This document shows positions 43,617 through 53,925 of a DNA stretch of 64,000 nucleotides, piece by piece (position 1 is the stretch's first letter; the number at the start of each line of letters is the position of its first letter). A program made the position numbers and the translations under genes. The notes under the pieces are model-generated. The model was not told the origin of the DNA. It was given only the letters and a program-made list of their open reading frames with translations, and searched no databases. This DNA comes from Citrobacter enshiensis (GTDB lineage Bacteria > Pseudomonadota > Gammaproteobacteria > Enterobacterales > Enterobacteriaceae). The stretch lies in contig NZ_CP119862.1 of NCBI RefSeq assembly GCF_029338175.1, forward strand, positions 4,124,839 to 4,188,838, written 5' to 3'.

Positions 43617-43925
43617 AACGCTTCCTCACAATAAGTGACGAGGGATATTTATTAACTTTTTGTTAACTCATCAAGCGCCAGTGATGCGTTTTGCGATCCT
43701 GCCTGTGGTTTACGATTTCCCCTGTTTCACGCACTGGCGCAGAGGCGTTCTTTGGTTTACCACAGACATAAGAAAATGATTAATAAGAAATAAATATGAA
43801 AATCATGCAAAAACACGCGGATGCACTGTGCTGATTTCGTCATCTCAGGTGGTGAAAGCAGTCAAGCCGGAACGTCAGGGTTGCGCCAGCATTTAGAAAC
43901 AAACATTTAACGTTTCGGAGAGCTC
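43617..43925. promoter_or_regulatory. divergent regulatory region between the AraC gene and the epimerase
   Basis: About 309 bp without a gene. It holds an inverted repeat, TTAAC-TTTTT-GTTAA, at 43652-43666, and an AT-rich stretch at 43770-43810. The epimerase has GGAG (43917-43920) six bp before its ATG at 43926. Confidence 0.45.
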
Positions 43926-44873
43926 ATGACAACGACACAGCAGGAAAGCGAACTCAGGGTGATTGATTCACATACCGGCGGCGAACCGACGCGCCTGGTG
44001 GTTGCGGGTTTTCCGGATCTCGGTAACGGCACGATGGCGCAGCGTCGGGAGCGCTTTGCCAAAGACTACGATGCGTGGCGCAAAGCCATCATTCTGGAGC
44101 CTCGCGGAAATGATGTATTGGTTGGCGCGCTGCTGTGCGAACCCGTCGCCCCCGAGGCCACCGCCGGGGTTGTCTTTTTCAACAACGCCGGATTCCTGAA
44201 TATGTGCGGTCACGGCACGATAGGGCTGATTGCTTCTCTGGCCTGGCTTGGGCGCATCAAACCCGGTCAGCACCGCATTGAAACCCCGGTGGGCGATGTC
44301 ACCGCCACCCTCCACGACGACGGCAGCGTGTCGGTTGAAAACGTGCCGTCGTATCGCTGGCGTAAACAGGTCAGCGTGGTCACGCAACACGGCACCGTCA
44401 CTGGCGATATCGCCTGGGGCGGCAACTGGTTTTTCCTCGTTAACGATCATCCCTTCGATATCACGCCAGAGCAGATCCCCGCCCTCACCGATTTTGCGTG
44501 GGCCATCCGTGAAGGACTGGAAGCGGCGGGGATCCGCGGCGAAAATGACGGCGTTATCGATCATATTGAGCTGTTTGCCAGTGACGATCTTGCCGACAGT
44601 CGCAGCTTTGTCCTCTGTCCAGGAAAAGCGTGGGACCGTTCGCCGTGCGGCACTGGCACCAGCGCCAAACTGGCCTGCCTCGCCGATGACGGCAAACTGC
44701 AGCCCGGAGAAATCTGGCGACAGGCGAGCATCATCGGCAGTCAGTTTACGGCAAGTTTTATCCGCAAAGGCGCTCAGGTCATTCCGACGATCCGCGGTGA
44801 AGCGTGGGTGTGCGGCGACAACCGTTTGATCCTCAATGCAGACGATCCTTTCCGCTGGGGGATCACCCTGTGA
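43926..44873 (+). CDS. 4-hydroxyproline 2-epimerase (proline racemase family)
   Basis: 315 aa, intact. Both catalytic cysteines are present: Cys94 in NMCGHGTIG and Cys241 in [13 protein letters not shown] Cys/Cys pair is characteristic of proline racemases and hydroxyproline epimerases; the related trans-3-hydroxyproline dehydratases carry Thr at the second position. It should convert trans-4-hydroxy-L-proline to cis-4-hydroxy-D-proline, the first pathway step. Proline racemase is the alternative, less likely given the neighbours. Its TGA overlaps the next gene's GTG (GTGA). Confidence 0.92.
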   Translation: MTTTQQESELRVIDSHTGGEPTRLVVAGFPDLGNGTMAQRRERFAKDYDAWRKAIILEPRGNDVLVGALLCEPVAPEATAGVVFFNNAGFLNMCGHGTIGLIASLAWLGRIKPGQHRIETPVGDVTATLHDDGSVSVENVPSYRWRKQVSVVTQHGTVTGDIAWGGNWFFLVNDHPFDITPEQIPALTDFAWAIREGLEAAGIRGENDGVIDHIELFASDDLADSRSFVLCPGKAWDRSPCGTGTSAKLACLADDGKLQPGEIWRQASIIGSQFTASFIRKGAQVIPTIRGEAWVCGDNRLILNADDPFRWGITL

Positions 44874-45980
44874 CAGGAAAGCGACGTCATTGTCATCGGT
44901 GCCGGGATAGTTGGCGCAGCCTGTGCCTGGCAACTGGCGAAACGCGGGCAACGCGTCACCCTTATCGACGACGGGCACGCTGGAGCAACCGCCGCCGGAA
45001 TGGGGCATCTGGTCTGTATGGATGACGATCCCGCCGAACTGGCGCTGTCGGCCTGGTCGCTGGCACGCTGGCGGGAACTCACGCCACGGATGCCGCACAC
45101 CTGCGCCTGGCACGGCTGCGGAACCTTATGGCTGGCGGAAAACGAACAGGAACTGGCCCTCGCCGAGGAAAAACAACAGCGCATGGCAGCGCACCAGGTC
45201 GCCAGCGAAATGCAGACCCGCGCACAGGTTGCCGCGCGCGAACCGCTGCTGACGCCGGATCTGGCGGGAGGTTTGTGGGTGCCGGGCGACGGCATTGTTT
45301 ACGCCCCCAACGTGGCGCGCTGGTTTATTGACGATGCGGCGCAGGCCATCACCAGTGTTAACGAAGGGGCCGTTTCAATCGACGCCCCCCAGGTGGTGCT
45401 GGAGAGCGGAAAACGTCTGCGGGCGCGCGCGATTGTGGTCGCCTGCGGCCTGGGCGCCAATACGCTATTGCAGGAAAACTGGCTGCGCCCCAAAAAAGGC
45501 CAACTGGCCATTACCGACCGTTACGGCACAACGCTGAACCATCAACTGGTGGAGCTGGGCTACGGCGCCAGCGCCCACGCCGGGGGAACCTCGGTGGCGT
45601 TTAATGTGCAGCCACGCCCCACCGGACAATGGCTGATTGGTTCCTCGCGCCAGTTTGACACCCTCGACCGTGAGCTGGATCTGCCGCTGCTGGCGATGAT
45701 GCTCAAGCGCGCGCACCATTTTTTACCGGCCATCGCCAGTCTGAACATCATCCGTTGCTGGAGCGGTTTTCGCGCCGCTTCCGAAGACGGCAATCCGCTT
45801 ATCGGTCCGCATCCTTCGCGCCCCGGCGTCTGGCTGGCGCTCGGTCATGAGGGGCTGGGCGTGACCACCGCACCGGCAACCGCCGAGCTGCTCTGTGCGC
45901 AGATCCTCGGCGAGCGACCCGCGTTCGCGCCGGACGCCTGGCTGCCCGCACGCCTGATACGCCAGGAGGCCAGCGCATGA
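44870..45980 (+). CDS. FAD-dependent D-hydroxyproline dehydrogenase, DAAO-like subunit (one frameshift)
   Basis: A DadA-like flavoprotein that oxidises cis-4-hydroxy-D-proline to the pyrroline. The dinucleotide motif [21 protein letters not shown] is read from 44880 in the main frame, whose upstream TGA implies a start by one-base shift at GTG 44870 (VTGSDVIVIG). Without this N-terminus the protein would lack FAD binding, so the internal ATG at 45000 is not credible. The C-terminal signature is [45 protein letters not shown]. Its last ATGA overlaps the ferredoxin-like gene. Confidence 0.88.
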
Positions 45981-46237
45981 AAATTATTACTCTGTTTATT
46001 GACGGTCTGCCCTGCCAGGTTCCGGTGGGCATCAGCGTCGCCGCCGCGCTGGCGATGAGCGGCAACCCCGTGACGCGCCGCTCGGTTCACGACCGCCCAC
46101 GCGCCCCATTTTGCGGAATGGGCGTCTGTCAGGAGTGCCGCGTGACGGTGAATGGACGCCGGGTGCTGGCCTGCCAGACGGAATGCCAGCCGGAGATGAA
46201 AATAGAAAGGAGCTGCCATGCGCACACTGCATTGTGA
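45977..46237 (+). CDS. 2Fe-2S subunit of the hydroxyproline dehydrogenase
   Basis: An 86-aa ferredoxin-like protein. The motif PFCGMGVCQECRVTVNGRRVLACQT supplies four Cys for a plant-type 2Fe-2S cluster (C-x4-C-x2-C, then C). It starts with ATGA overlap from the flavoprotein gene and runs 20 nt into the next gene. It is the small gamma-type subunit of HcnABC-like dehydrogenases. Confidence 0.88.
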   Translation: MKIITLFIDGLPCQVPVGISVAAALAMSGNPVTRRSVHDRPRAPFCGMGVCQECRVTVNGRRVLACQTECQPEMKIERSCHAHTAL

Positions 46238-47475
46238 CATTCTGATCCTGGGCGCCGGGGCCTGCCGGGCTGGCGGCCGCGCTGGCGGCAGCGCAAAGCG
46301 GCAAGCAGGTGGTAATCCTGGATGATAACCCCCGACCCGGCGGGCAAATCTGGCGCGACGGGCCACAGGTCGCACTCCCGCCGCTCGCCAGACATTACCG
46401 TGACGCCGTGGCACGCGAATCGCGGATCACGCATTTGTCCGCCGCCCGTCTGATTGCCCGCCCTTCCTCACACAGCGTGCTGTTTGAAACCGCCGAAAAC
46501 TGCGGGATTGTCCACTGGCAGCGATTAATTTTATGCTGCGGCGCGCGCGAGCTATCGCTGCCCTTTCCTGGCTGGACGCTGCCTGGCGTCACCGGCGCTG
46601 GCGGTTTACAGGCGCAAATCAAGCATGGGTTGCTGCTTAACGGCGAACGGGTGGTCATTGCCGGTAGCGGCCCGCTGCTGCTGGCGGTTGCCGATACGGT
46701 GCGTAAAGCGGGCGGTAATGTGGTCGCGATCGTGGAACAGGCGCCGCGTAGCGCGCTGGTTCGCTTTGCGATGGGGCTTTGGCGCTGGCCAGACAAACTG
46801 CGTCAACTTTTCACCGTCGCGCCAACAGGTTACGCCACCGCAAGCCAGGTCACGCAGGCGCTGGGGGATGACAGACTGCGGGCGGTCATCGTGCGTCAAC
46901 ACGGTAAAATTCGGGAAATCGCCTGCGACCGCCTGGCCATTGGCTATGGGCTGGTGCCCAACCTTGAACCGGCGCTGATTTTTGGTTGTGCGACAGCAAA
47001 CAATGCCATCACCGTGGATGCGCAACAGCGCACCAGTCAGCCCGATATTTTCGCCGCCGGGGAGTGTACGGGATTTGGCGGCAGCGAACTGGCGCTGGCA
47101 GAAGGGGAAGTTGCCGGATATATCGCGGCACAGCGTCCGGACAGCGCGATCAACGCGCTCAAAAAACGCGATCGCTGGCAATGCTTTGCCGACGCGCTCA
47201 ATGCCACGTTCTCCCTGCCCGACACGCTCAAAGAGGTCGTCACGCCGGAAACATTACTCTGCCGCTGTGAAGATGTGCGCTGCGGCGACGTTGCCGAGGC
47301 GAAAAACTGGCAAACCGCAAAGCTGGCCTCACGCTGCGGCATGGGTGCCTGTCAGGGAAAAACCTGCGCCACCAGCGCCCGCTGGCTCTATCAGTGGCCG
47401 CTTCCCCAGCCGCGTGAACCGCTTTCCCCCGCCAGAACCGAAACGCTGATTCATCTGGCGAACCCGGACCCGTAG
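46218..47475 (+). CDS. FAD/NAD(P)-binding subunit of the hydroxyproline dehydrogenase (one frameshift)
   Basis: An HcnB-like alpha subunit. The start is the ATG at 46218 (MRTLHCDILILGAG) with AGGAG upstream; an extra base near 46258 hides GPAGLAAALAAAQSGKQVVILDDNPRPGGQIWRDG. The second nucleotide motif is VVIAGSGPLLLAVADTVRKAGG. The C-terminal BFD-like 2Fe-2S domain is CRCEDVRCGDVAEAKNWQTAKLASRCGMGACQGKTC. Its TAG (47473-47475) directly abuts the hpaR stop, so the two converge without any spacer. Confidence 0.9.
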
Positions 47476-47919
47476 TTACTCTTCTTCCCCGCGCTCGGCA
47501 ATATGGCGATTGCCGAGCGCAATAAACTCACCCAGCAGCGCCGTCAGTTGTTGCATCTTCTCTGGCGTGTATTCCGCTTCAATTTGCCGGTACGCCTCTT
47601 CCACCTGTGACTGCGCATGTTCATACAGCGCATTTCCGGCTTTCGTCAGTGACACATACAGTTTTCTCTGGTCATTCACCGGTTTTAAACGCAACACCAG
47701 TCCATCGCGTTCCATTCGCGTCAGAATACCGGTCAGGCTCGGGCGCAAAATGCAGGTACGAAACGCCAGATCGTGGAAGTCGATAGACGGATGTTCCGCC
47801 AGTACGCGCACGATGCGCCACTGCTGTTCCGTCAGATTATGCTGCTTCACGATGGGCCGAAAGTAAGACATTGCCGCTTCTCGTGCCTGCAACAGTGCAA
47901 TGGTTAAAGAGTCATGCAT
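47476..47919 (-). CDS. hpaR: MarR-family repressor HpaR
   Basis: 147 aa, intact. The winged-helix region is NLTEQQWRIVRVLAEHPSIDFHDLAFRTCILRPSLTGILTRMERDGLVLRLKPVNDQRKLYVSLT. HpaR represses the hpaGEDFHI operon until 4-hydroxyphenylacetate or a pathway intermediate binds. Divergent from hpaG. The ATG at 47919 follows AGGGGAAG. Confidence 0.94.
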   Translation of the reverse strand: MHDSLTIALLQAREAAMSYFRPIVKQHNLTEQQWRIVRVLAEHPSIDFHDLAFRTCILRPSLTGILTRMERDGLVLRLKPVNDQRKLYVSLTKAGNALYEHAQSQVEEAYRQIEAEYTPEKMQQLTALLGEFIALGNRHIAERGEEE

Positions 47920-48138
47920 GGTCTTCCCCTGGAAAAATCATTAACAGATAAACAATTCAATAATGATGCTTTTATAAACAACCCGTTTTAGGCGAAAAAG
48001 TCTAACAGAAACCACGCCATTTTTTTAATTACATGATAATTATAAACATTAAATTGTATATGTAAATTTATTGTTATTATCATCACAATTATTTCACTTC
48101 TATTTGCCAAACGCGTAGCAAAAGCATACAACCGAATC

Positions 48139-48152
48139 ATTAATATATTAAT
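48139..48152. promoter_or_regulatory. palindrome in the hpaR-hpaG control region
   Basis: ATTAATATATTAAT is a perfect 14-bp palindrome, 40 bp before hpaG, in an AT-rich 273-bp intergenic region. It is a plausible MarR-type operator overlapping the -10 of hpaG; not proven. Confidence 0.45.
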
Positions 48153-48192
48153 TGAAATCACAGTGTGGTATTTCACCCTGAGGAGTTTGTGT

Positions 48193-49494
48193 ATGAAAGG
48201 TACTGTTTTTGCCGTCGCGTTAAACCATCGCAGCCAGCTTGATGCCTGGCGCGACGCGTTTACGCAAGCCCCGTATAACGCACCGCCGAAGACGGCTGTC
48301 TGGTTTATCAAACCGCACAACACCGTAATTCGTCACGGCGACGCCATCCCGCATCCACAGGGCGAGAAGGTGCAAAGCGGCGCGACGGTCGCGCTGGTGG
48401 TCGGCAAAAACAGCCCGCAACGTCCCGGTTGAAGCGGCGGCAAACTATATCGCCGGTTACGCACTGGCCAACGAGGTCAGCCTGCCGGAAGAGAGCTTCT
48501 ACCGCCCGGCCATCAAAGCAAAATGCCGCGACGGTTTCCTGCCGATGGGCGAAACGGCGGCGCTGAAAAACGTCGATAACCTGACGATCATCACTGAAAT
48601 CAACGGTCGCGAAGCCGATCGCTGGAACACCGCCGACCTGCAACGCAGCGCTGCCGAACTGCTCAGCGCGCTCAGTGAATTCGCTACCCTGAACCCGGGC
48701 GACGCCATCCTGATTGGCACTCCGCAGGCACGCGTGGAAATTCGCCCCGCGCGACCACGGTGCGTACGATTCTAGGCAGACGGTTTCCCCGCCGCTGGAA
48801 AACCCCGGTAGTGGACGCACGCGACCATCACGGAAACCAGAACGCGGCCTGCGCTTTCGCACCCAAATGGCACCCTGTTCGCGCTGGGTCTGAACTATGC
48901 CGACCACGCCAGCGAACTGGAATTTACGCCGCCGGAAGAGCCGCTGGTGTTTATCAAAGCGCCAAACTCGTTTTATAACGGCGACGGCAGACCTCCGTGC
49001 GCCCGAACAATGTCGAGTACATGCACTACGAGGCGGAACTGGTGGTGGTGATCGGCAAAACGGCGCGCAACGTCGTCGAAGCCGACGCGATGGACTATGT
49101 CGCGGGCTATACGATCTGTAATGACTACGCCATCCGCGACTATCTGGAAAACTACTACCGCCCCAACCTGCGGGTGAAAAGCCGCGACGGTCTGACCCCG
49201 ATTGCGCCGTGGATCGTTGATAAAGCGGCCATCCCGGATCCGCACAACTTAACCCTGCGCACTTTCGTCAATGGCGAATTGCGCCAGCAGGGCACCACCG
49301 CCGATCTGATCTTCAACATCCCGTTTTTGATCGCTTACCTGAGCGAATTCATGACCCTGCAACCGGGCGACATGATCGCCACCGGCACGCCAAAAGGGCT
49401 GTCCGACGTGGTGCCGGGCGATGAAGTCGTCGTGGAAGTGGAAGGCGTGGGCCGCCTGGTCAACCGAATTGTGAGTGAGGAAACCGCAAAATGA
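48193..49494 (+). CDS. hpaG: bifunctional HHDD isomerase/OPET decarboxylase HpaG (frameshifted)
   Basis: HpaG decarboxylates 5-oxo-pent-3-ene-1,2,5-tricarboxylate and isomerises the product. It has two fumarylacetoacetase-like domains, seen as the N-terminal half (MKGTVFAVALNHRSQLDAWRDAF) and C-terminal half (NNVEYMHYEAELVVVIGKTARNVVEADAMDYVAGYTICNDYAIRDY; TLQPGDMIATGTPKGLSDVVPGDEV). The start is the ATG at 48193 after GAGGAG. Indels near 48418, 48750-48870 and 48990. Span is 1302 nt; the E. coli enzyme is about 429 aa. It overlaps hpaE by 4 nt. Confidence 0.94.
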
Positions 49495-50963
49495 AAAAAA
49501 TAAACCCATTGATCAACGGCAAAAATGTGGCGGGCACCGACTATTTCCACACCACCAACCCGGCCAGCGGAGACGTGCTGGCGGAAGTGGCTTCCGGCGG
49601 TGAAGCGGAGATAAGCCAGGCCGTAGCGGCTGCGAAAGAGGGCGTTCCCGAAATGGGGCCAACCTGCCGATGAAAGAGCGCGCGCGCCTGATGCGTCGCC
49701 TCGGTGACCTGATCGACCAGAACGTGCCGGAGATCGCGGCGATGGAAACCGCCGACACCGGTCTGCCTATCCATTCAGACCCAAAAACGTGCTGATCCCA
49801 CGCGCCTACCCACAACTTCGAATTTTTCGCCGAGTCTGCCAGCAGATGAACGGTAAAGACCTACCCGGTCGACGACAAGATGCTCAACTACACGCTGGTG
49901 CAGCCGGTAGGCGTTTGCGCGCTGGTGTCGCCGTGGAACGTGCCGTTTATGACTGCCACCTGGAAAGTCGCGCCGTGCCTGGCGCTGGGTAACACGGCGG
50001 TGCTGAAGATGTCTGAACTCTCGCCGCTGACTGCCGATCGCCTGGGCGAACTGGCGCTGGAAGCGGGCATTCCGGCGGGCGTGCTGAACGTGGTGCAGGG
50101 CTACGGCGCCACTGCGGGCGACGCGCTGGTACGTCATCACGATGTGCGTGCGGTTTCCTTTACCGGCGGCACCGCCACCGGGCGCAACATCATGAAAAAC
50201 GCCGGGCTGAAGAAATACTCGATGGAGCTGGGCGGCAAATCGCCGGTGCTGATTTTTGAAGACGCCGACATCGAGCGCGCACTGGACGCCGCGCTGTTCA
50301 CCATCTTCTCCGATCAACGGCGAGCGTTGCACCGCAGGCTCGCGCATCTTTATTCAGCAGAGCATCTACCCGGAATTCGTCAAACGCTTTGCCGAACGCG
50401 CTAACCGCCTGCGCGTGGGCGATCCGAACGATCCCAACACCCAGGTCGGCGCGCTGATTAGCCAGCAGCACTGGGAAAAAGTGTCCGGCTATATCCGTCT
50501 CGGCATTGAAGAAGGGGCAACTCTGCTGGCGGGCGGTCCGGACAAACCGACCGATCTGCCTGCTCATCTGAGAAACGGCAACTTCCTGCGCCCGACGGTG
50601 CTGGCGGACGTCGACAACCGGATGCGCGTGGCCCAGGAAGAGATCTTCGGGCCGGTCGCCTGCCTGATGCCGTTCAAAGACGAGGCGGAAGGTCTGCGTC
50701 TGGCCAACGACGTGGAGTACGGCCTTGCGTCTTACATCTGGACCCAGGATGTCAGCAAAGTGCTGCGTCTGGCGCGCAATATCGAAGCGGGCATGGTGTT
50801 TGTGAATACCCAGAACGTACGCGACCTGCGCCAGCCGTTTGGCGGCGTCAAAGCCTCTGGCACCGGGCGTGAAGGTGGGGAATACAGCTTTGAGGTGTTC
50901 GCCGAAATGAAGAACGTCTGCATTTCCATGGGCGACCATCCGATCCCGAAATGGGGAGTCTGA
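49491..50963 (+). CDS. hpaE: CHMS dehydrogenase HpaE (frameshifted)
   Basis: An aldehyde dehydrogenase oxidising 5-carboxymethyl-2-hydroxymuconate semialdehyde with NAD+. The start is the ATG at 49491 (MKKINPLINGKNVAGTDYFHTTNPASGDVLAEVASGGEAE). The cofactor site is LVSPWNVPFMTATWKVAPCLALGNTAVLKMSE, the Glu region GLKKYSMELGGKSPVLIFEDADIE, and the catalytic Cys in INGERCTAGSR. Indels near 49655, 49770, 49800, 49860 and 50315. Span 1473 nt against 1467 for 488 aa. Confidence 0.95.
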
Positions 50964-50964
50964 T

Positions 50965-51817
50965 ATGGGCACATTAGCGTTAGCCGCAAAAATCACCCAC
51001 GTCCCGTCGATGTACCTGTCTGAGCTGCCGGGGAAAAACCACGGCTGCCGCCAGGCAGCGATTGACGGGCACAAAGAGATCAGCCATCGCTGCCGCGAGA
51101 TGGGCGTCGACACCATTATCGTGTTCGACACCCACTGGCTGGTGAACAGCGCCTACCACATCAACTGTGCGGACCATTTTTCCGGCATTTATACCAGTAA
51201 CGAACTGCCGCATTTTATCCGCGACATGACCTACGACTACGACGGCAACCCGGAGCTGGGTCAGTTGATTGCCGACGAAGCGGTAAAGCTGGGCGTACGC
51301 GCCAAAGCGCACAACATCCCGAGCCTCAAGCTCGAGTACGGGCACGCTGGTGCCGATGCGTTACATGAACAGCGACAAGCATTTCAAAGTGGTGTCGATC
51401 TCCGCCTTTTGTACCGTCCATGACTTTGCCGACAGCCGCAAGCTTGGCGAGGCGATCGTCAGCGCGATTGAGCAATACAACGGCACCGTGGCGGTGCTTG
51501 CCAGCGGCTCGTTGTCGCACCGTTTCATCGACGACCAGCGCGCGGAAGAAGGGATGAACAGCTACACCCGCGAGTTTGATCGTCAGATGGACGAACGGGT
51601 GGTCAAGCTGTGGCGCGAAGGGCAGTTCAAAGAATTTTGCAGCATGCTGCCGGAGTACGCCGACTACTGCTACGGCGAAGGCAACATGCACGACACGGTG
51701 ATGCTGCTGGGGATGCTCGGCTGGGACAAATACGACGGCAAGGTGGAGTTCCTCACCGAGTTATTTGCCAGTTCCGGCACCGGCCAGGTAAACGCCGTTT
51801 TCCCGCTGCCCGCCTGA
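50965..51817 (+). CDS. hpaD: homoprotocatechuate 2,3-dioxygenase HpaD (one frameshift)
   Basis: A ring-opening extradiol dioxygenase of the LigB-type class; it cleaves 3,4-dihydroxyphenylacetate. Metal-site regions are KITHVPSMYLSELPGKNHG and DTIIVFDTHWLVNSAYHINC. An indel near 51345-51350 (after EYGHAG) shifts to the second frame (MRYMNSDKHFKVVSISAFCTVHDFADSRKLGEAIV). It starts one base after the hpaE stop. Span is 853 nt against 852 for 283 aa. Confidence 0.95.
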
Positions 51818-51827
51818 GGAGAGGACC

Positions 51828-52208
51828 ATGCCGCACTTTATCGCTGAATGTACCGACAACATCCGTGAACAGGCTGATTTGCCGGGGCTGTTCGCTAAGG
51901 TCAACGCCGCGCTTGCCGCCACCGGAATCTTCCCGCTCGGCGGCATCCGCAGCCGCGCACACTGGCTGGATACCTGGCAGATGGCCGACGGTCAACACGA
52001 CTATGCGTTTGTCCATATGACGCTGAAAATTGGCGCGGGGCGCAGTCTGGAGAGCCGTCAGGAGGTGGGCGAAATGCTGTTTGGGCTTATCAAAACCCAT
52101 TTCGCCGGGCTGATGGCAAACCGCTATCTGGCGCTGTCGTTTGAAATCGACGAACTGCACCCGACGCTGAATTACAAACAAAACAATGTGCACGCGTTAT
52201 TTAAGTAA
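51828..52208 (+). CDS. hpaF: 5-carboxymethyl-2-hydroxymuconate isomerase HpaF
   Basis: 126 aa, intact. A small trimeric isomerase of the tautomerase superfamily with catalytic Pro1 after Met removal (MPHFIAECTDNIREQADLPGLFAKVNAALA). GAGAGGA precedes the ATG. E. coli HpaF is the same length. Confidence 0.95.
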   Translation: MPHFIAECTDNIREQADLPGLFAKVNAALAATGIFPLGGIRSRAHWLDTWQMADGQHDYAFVHMTLKIGAGRSLESRQEVGEMLFGLIKTHFAGLMANRYLALSFEIDELHPTLNYKQNNVHALFK

Positions 52209-52218
52209 CGCGCTTTTT

Positions 52219-52294
52219 GCCCGGTGGCGCTGCGCTTACCGGGCCTACAACAGCACAAAACCGTAGGCTGGATAAGGCGCAGCCGCCATCCGGC
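52219..52294. repeat. REP pair inside the hpa operon
   Basis: Two palindromic units, GCCCGGT/ACCGGGC (52219-52244) and GCTGGAT/ATCCGGC (52267-52294), separate hpaF and hpaH and may affect mRNA processing or polarity. Confidence 0.8.
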
Positions 52295-52313
52295 AATGCC
52301 ACAGGATATCGCC

Positions 52314-53118
52314 ATGTTCGATAGTCACACCCATAACCTGATAGCCCAACGGCTGGACCAGGCAGAAAAACAGCGTGAGCAAATCCGTGCGATCTCACTG
52401 GATTACCCGGACATCACCATTGAAGACGCCTACGCCGTTCAACGCGAATGGGTACGCCTGAAAATCGCCGAAGGCCGCACGCTAAAAGGCCACAAAATCG
52501 GCCTGACCTCGAAAGCGATGCAGGCCAGCTCGCAGATAAGCGAACCGGACTACGGCGCATTACTCGACGATATGTTTTTCCACGACGGCAGCGATATCCC
52601 AACCGATCGCTTTATCGTCCCGCGCATTGAAGTCGAACTGGCTTTCCGTGCTGGCAAAACCGCTACGCGGGCCGAACTGCACCTTGTTCGACGTCTACAA
52701 CGCGACAGATTACGTGATCCCGGCGCTGGAACTGATCGACGCTCGCTGCCACAACATCGACCCGGAAACGCAGCGTCCGCGCAAAGTATTCGACACCATA
52801 TCGGATAACGCCGCCAATGCGGGGGTGATCCTCGGCGGGCGTCCGATTAAACCCGACGCACTGGATCTGCGCTGGATCTCCGCCCTGCTCTATCGTAACG
52901 GCGTGATCGAAGAGACTGGCGTGGCGGCGGGCGTACTGAATCATCCGGCCAACGGCGTGGCATGGCTGGCGAACAAGCTGGCGCCTTACGACGTACAACT
53001 GGAGCCAGGGCAGATCATTCTCGGCGGCTCGTTCACCCGCCCGGTCACGGCCAGCAAGGGCGATACCTTCCATGTGGACTACGGCAACATGGGCTCGATC
53101 AGCTGCCGCTTTGTGTAA
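52314..53118 (+). CDS. hpaH: 2-oxo-hepta-3-ene-1,7-dioate hydratase HpaH (one frameshift)
   Basis: Hydrates 2-oxohept-3-enedioate in the homoprotocatechuate pathway. The start is the ATG at 52314 ([43 protein letters not shown]). The family segment [35 protein letters not shown] is intact. An extra base near 52675 shifts to the second frame ([20 protein letters not shown]). Corrected length is about 267 aa. Confidence 0.95.
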
Positions 53119-53128
53119 GGAGACGACC

Positions 53129-53924
53129 ATGCAAAATGTATTCAAAGAGGCGCTGAAAGCGGGCCGCCCGCAAATCGGTCTGTGGCTGGGACTGTGCAGC
53201 AACTACAGCGCGGAGCTGCTGGCGGGCGCGGGTTTCGACTGGCTGCTTATCGACGGTGAACATGCGCCGAATAACGTGCAAACGGTGCTGACGCAACTGC
53301 AGGCGATTGCCCCCTACGCCAGCCAGCCGATCGTTCGCCCGTCGTGGAACGATCCGGTGCAGATCAAACAGTTGCTGGACGTGGGCGCGCAAACGCTGCT
53401 CGTTCCGATGGTACAAAACGCCGATGAAGCCCGTCTGGCGGTGAGCGCGACACGCTATCCCCCGGCCGGTATTCGCGGTGTCGGCAGCGCCCTGGCCGCG
53501 GGCATCGCGCTGGAATCGCATCCCGGATTACCTGCAAAAGGCGAACGATGAAATGTGCGTGCTGGTGCAGATTGAAACCCGCGAGGCGCTGAAGAATTTG
53601 CCACAGATTCTGGACGTTGAAGGGGTCGATGGGGTGTTTATCGGCCCGGCGGATCTGAGCGCCGATATGGGCTTTGCCGGTAATCCACAGCACCCGGAAG
53701 TGCAGGCCGCCATTGAGCACGCCATTGCGCAGATTCGCCAGGCAGGTAAAGCGCCGGGCATTCTGATGGCCAATGAACAGCTGGCGAAACGCTATCTTGA
53801 ACTCGGTGCGCTGTTTGTCGCCGTTGGCGTCGACACCACCCTGCTCGCCCGCGCCGCCGAAGCGCTGGCCGCACGGTTTGGCGCACACGTCGACGCCAAA
53901 CCGGCAGCGCCCGGCGTGTATTAA
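53129..53924 (+). CDS. hpaI: 4-hydroxy-2-oxo-heptane-1,7-dioate aldolase HpaI (one frameshift)
   Basis: A class II pyruvate aldolase releasing pyruvate and succinic semialdehyde. The start is the ATG at 53129 ([49 protein letters not shown]). The metal-binding Glu/Asp regions are [36 protein letters not shown]. An extra base near 53520 shifts the frame before [15 protein letters not shown]. Last gene before the repeat array. Confidence 0.95.
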
Positions 53925-53925
53925 C

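Noticed and set aside
43968-45113. 381-codon minus-strand ORF
   Set aside because: It is opposite the epimerase and flavoprotein genes, both with clear catalytic motifs.
45000-45980. Flavoprotein starting at ATG 45000
   Set aside because: That start removes the GAGIVG nucleotide-binding motif. The motif lies just upstream in the same frame, so a one-base error at 44878-44880 is a better explanation.
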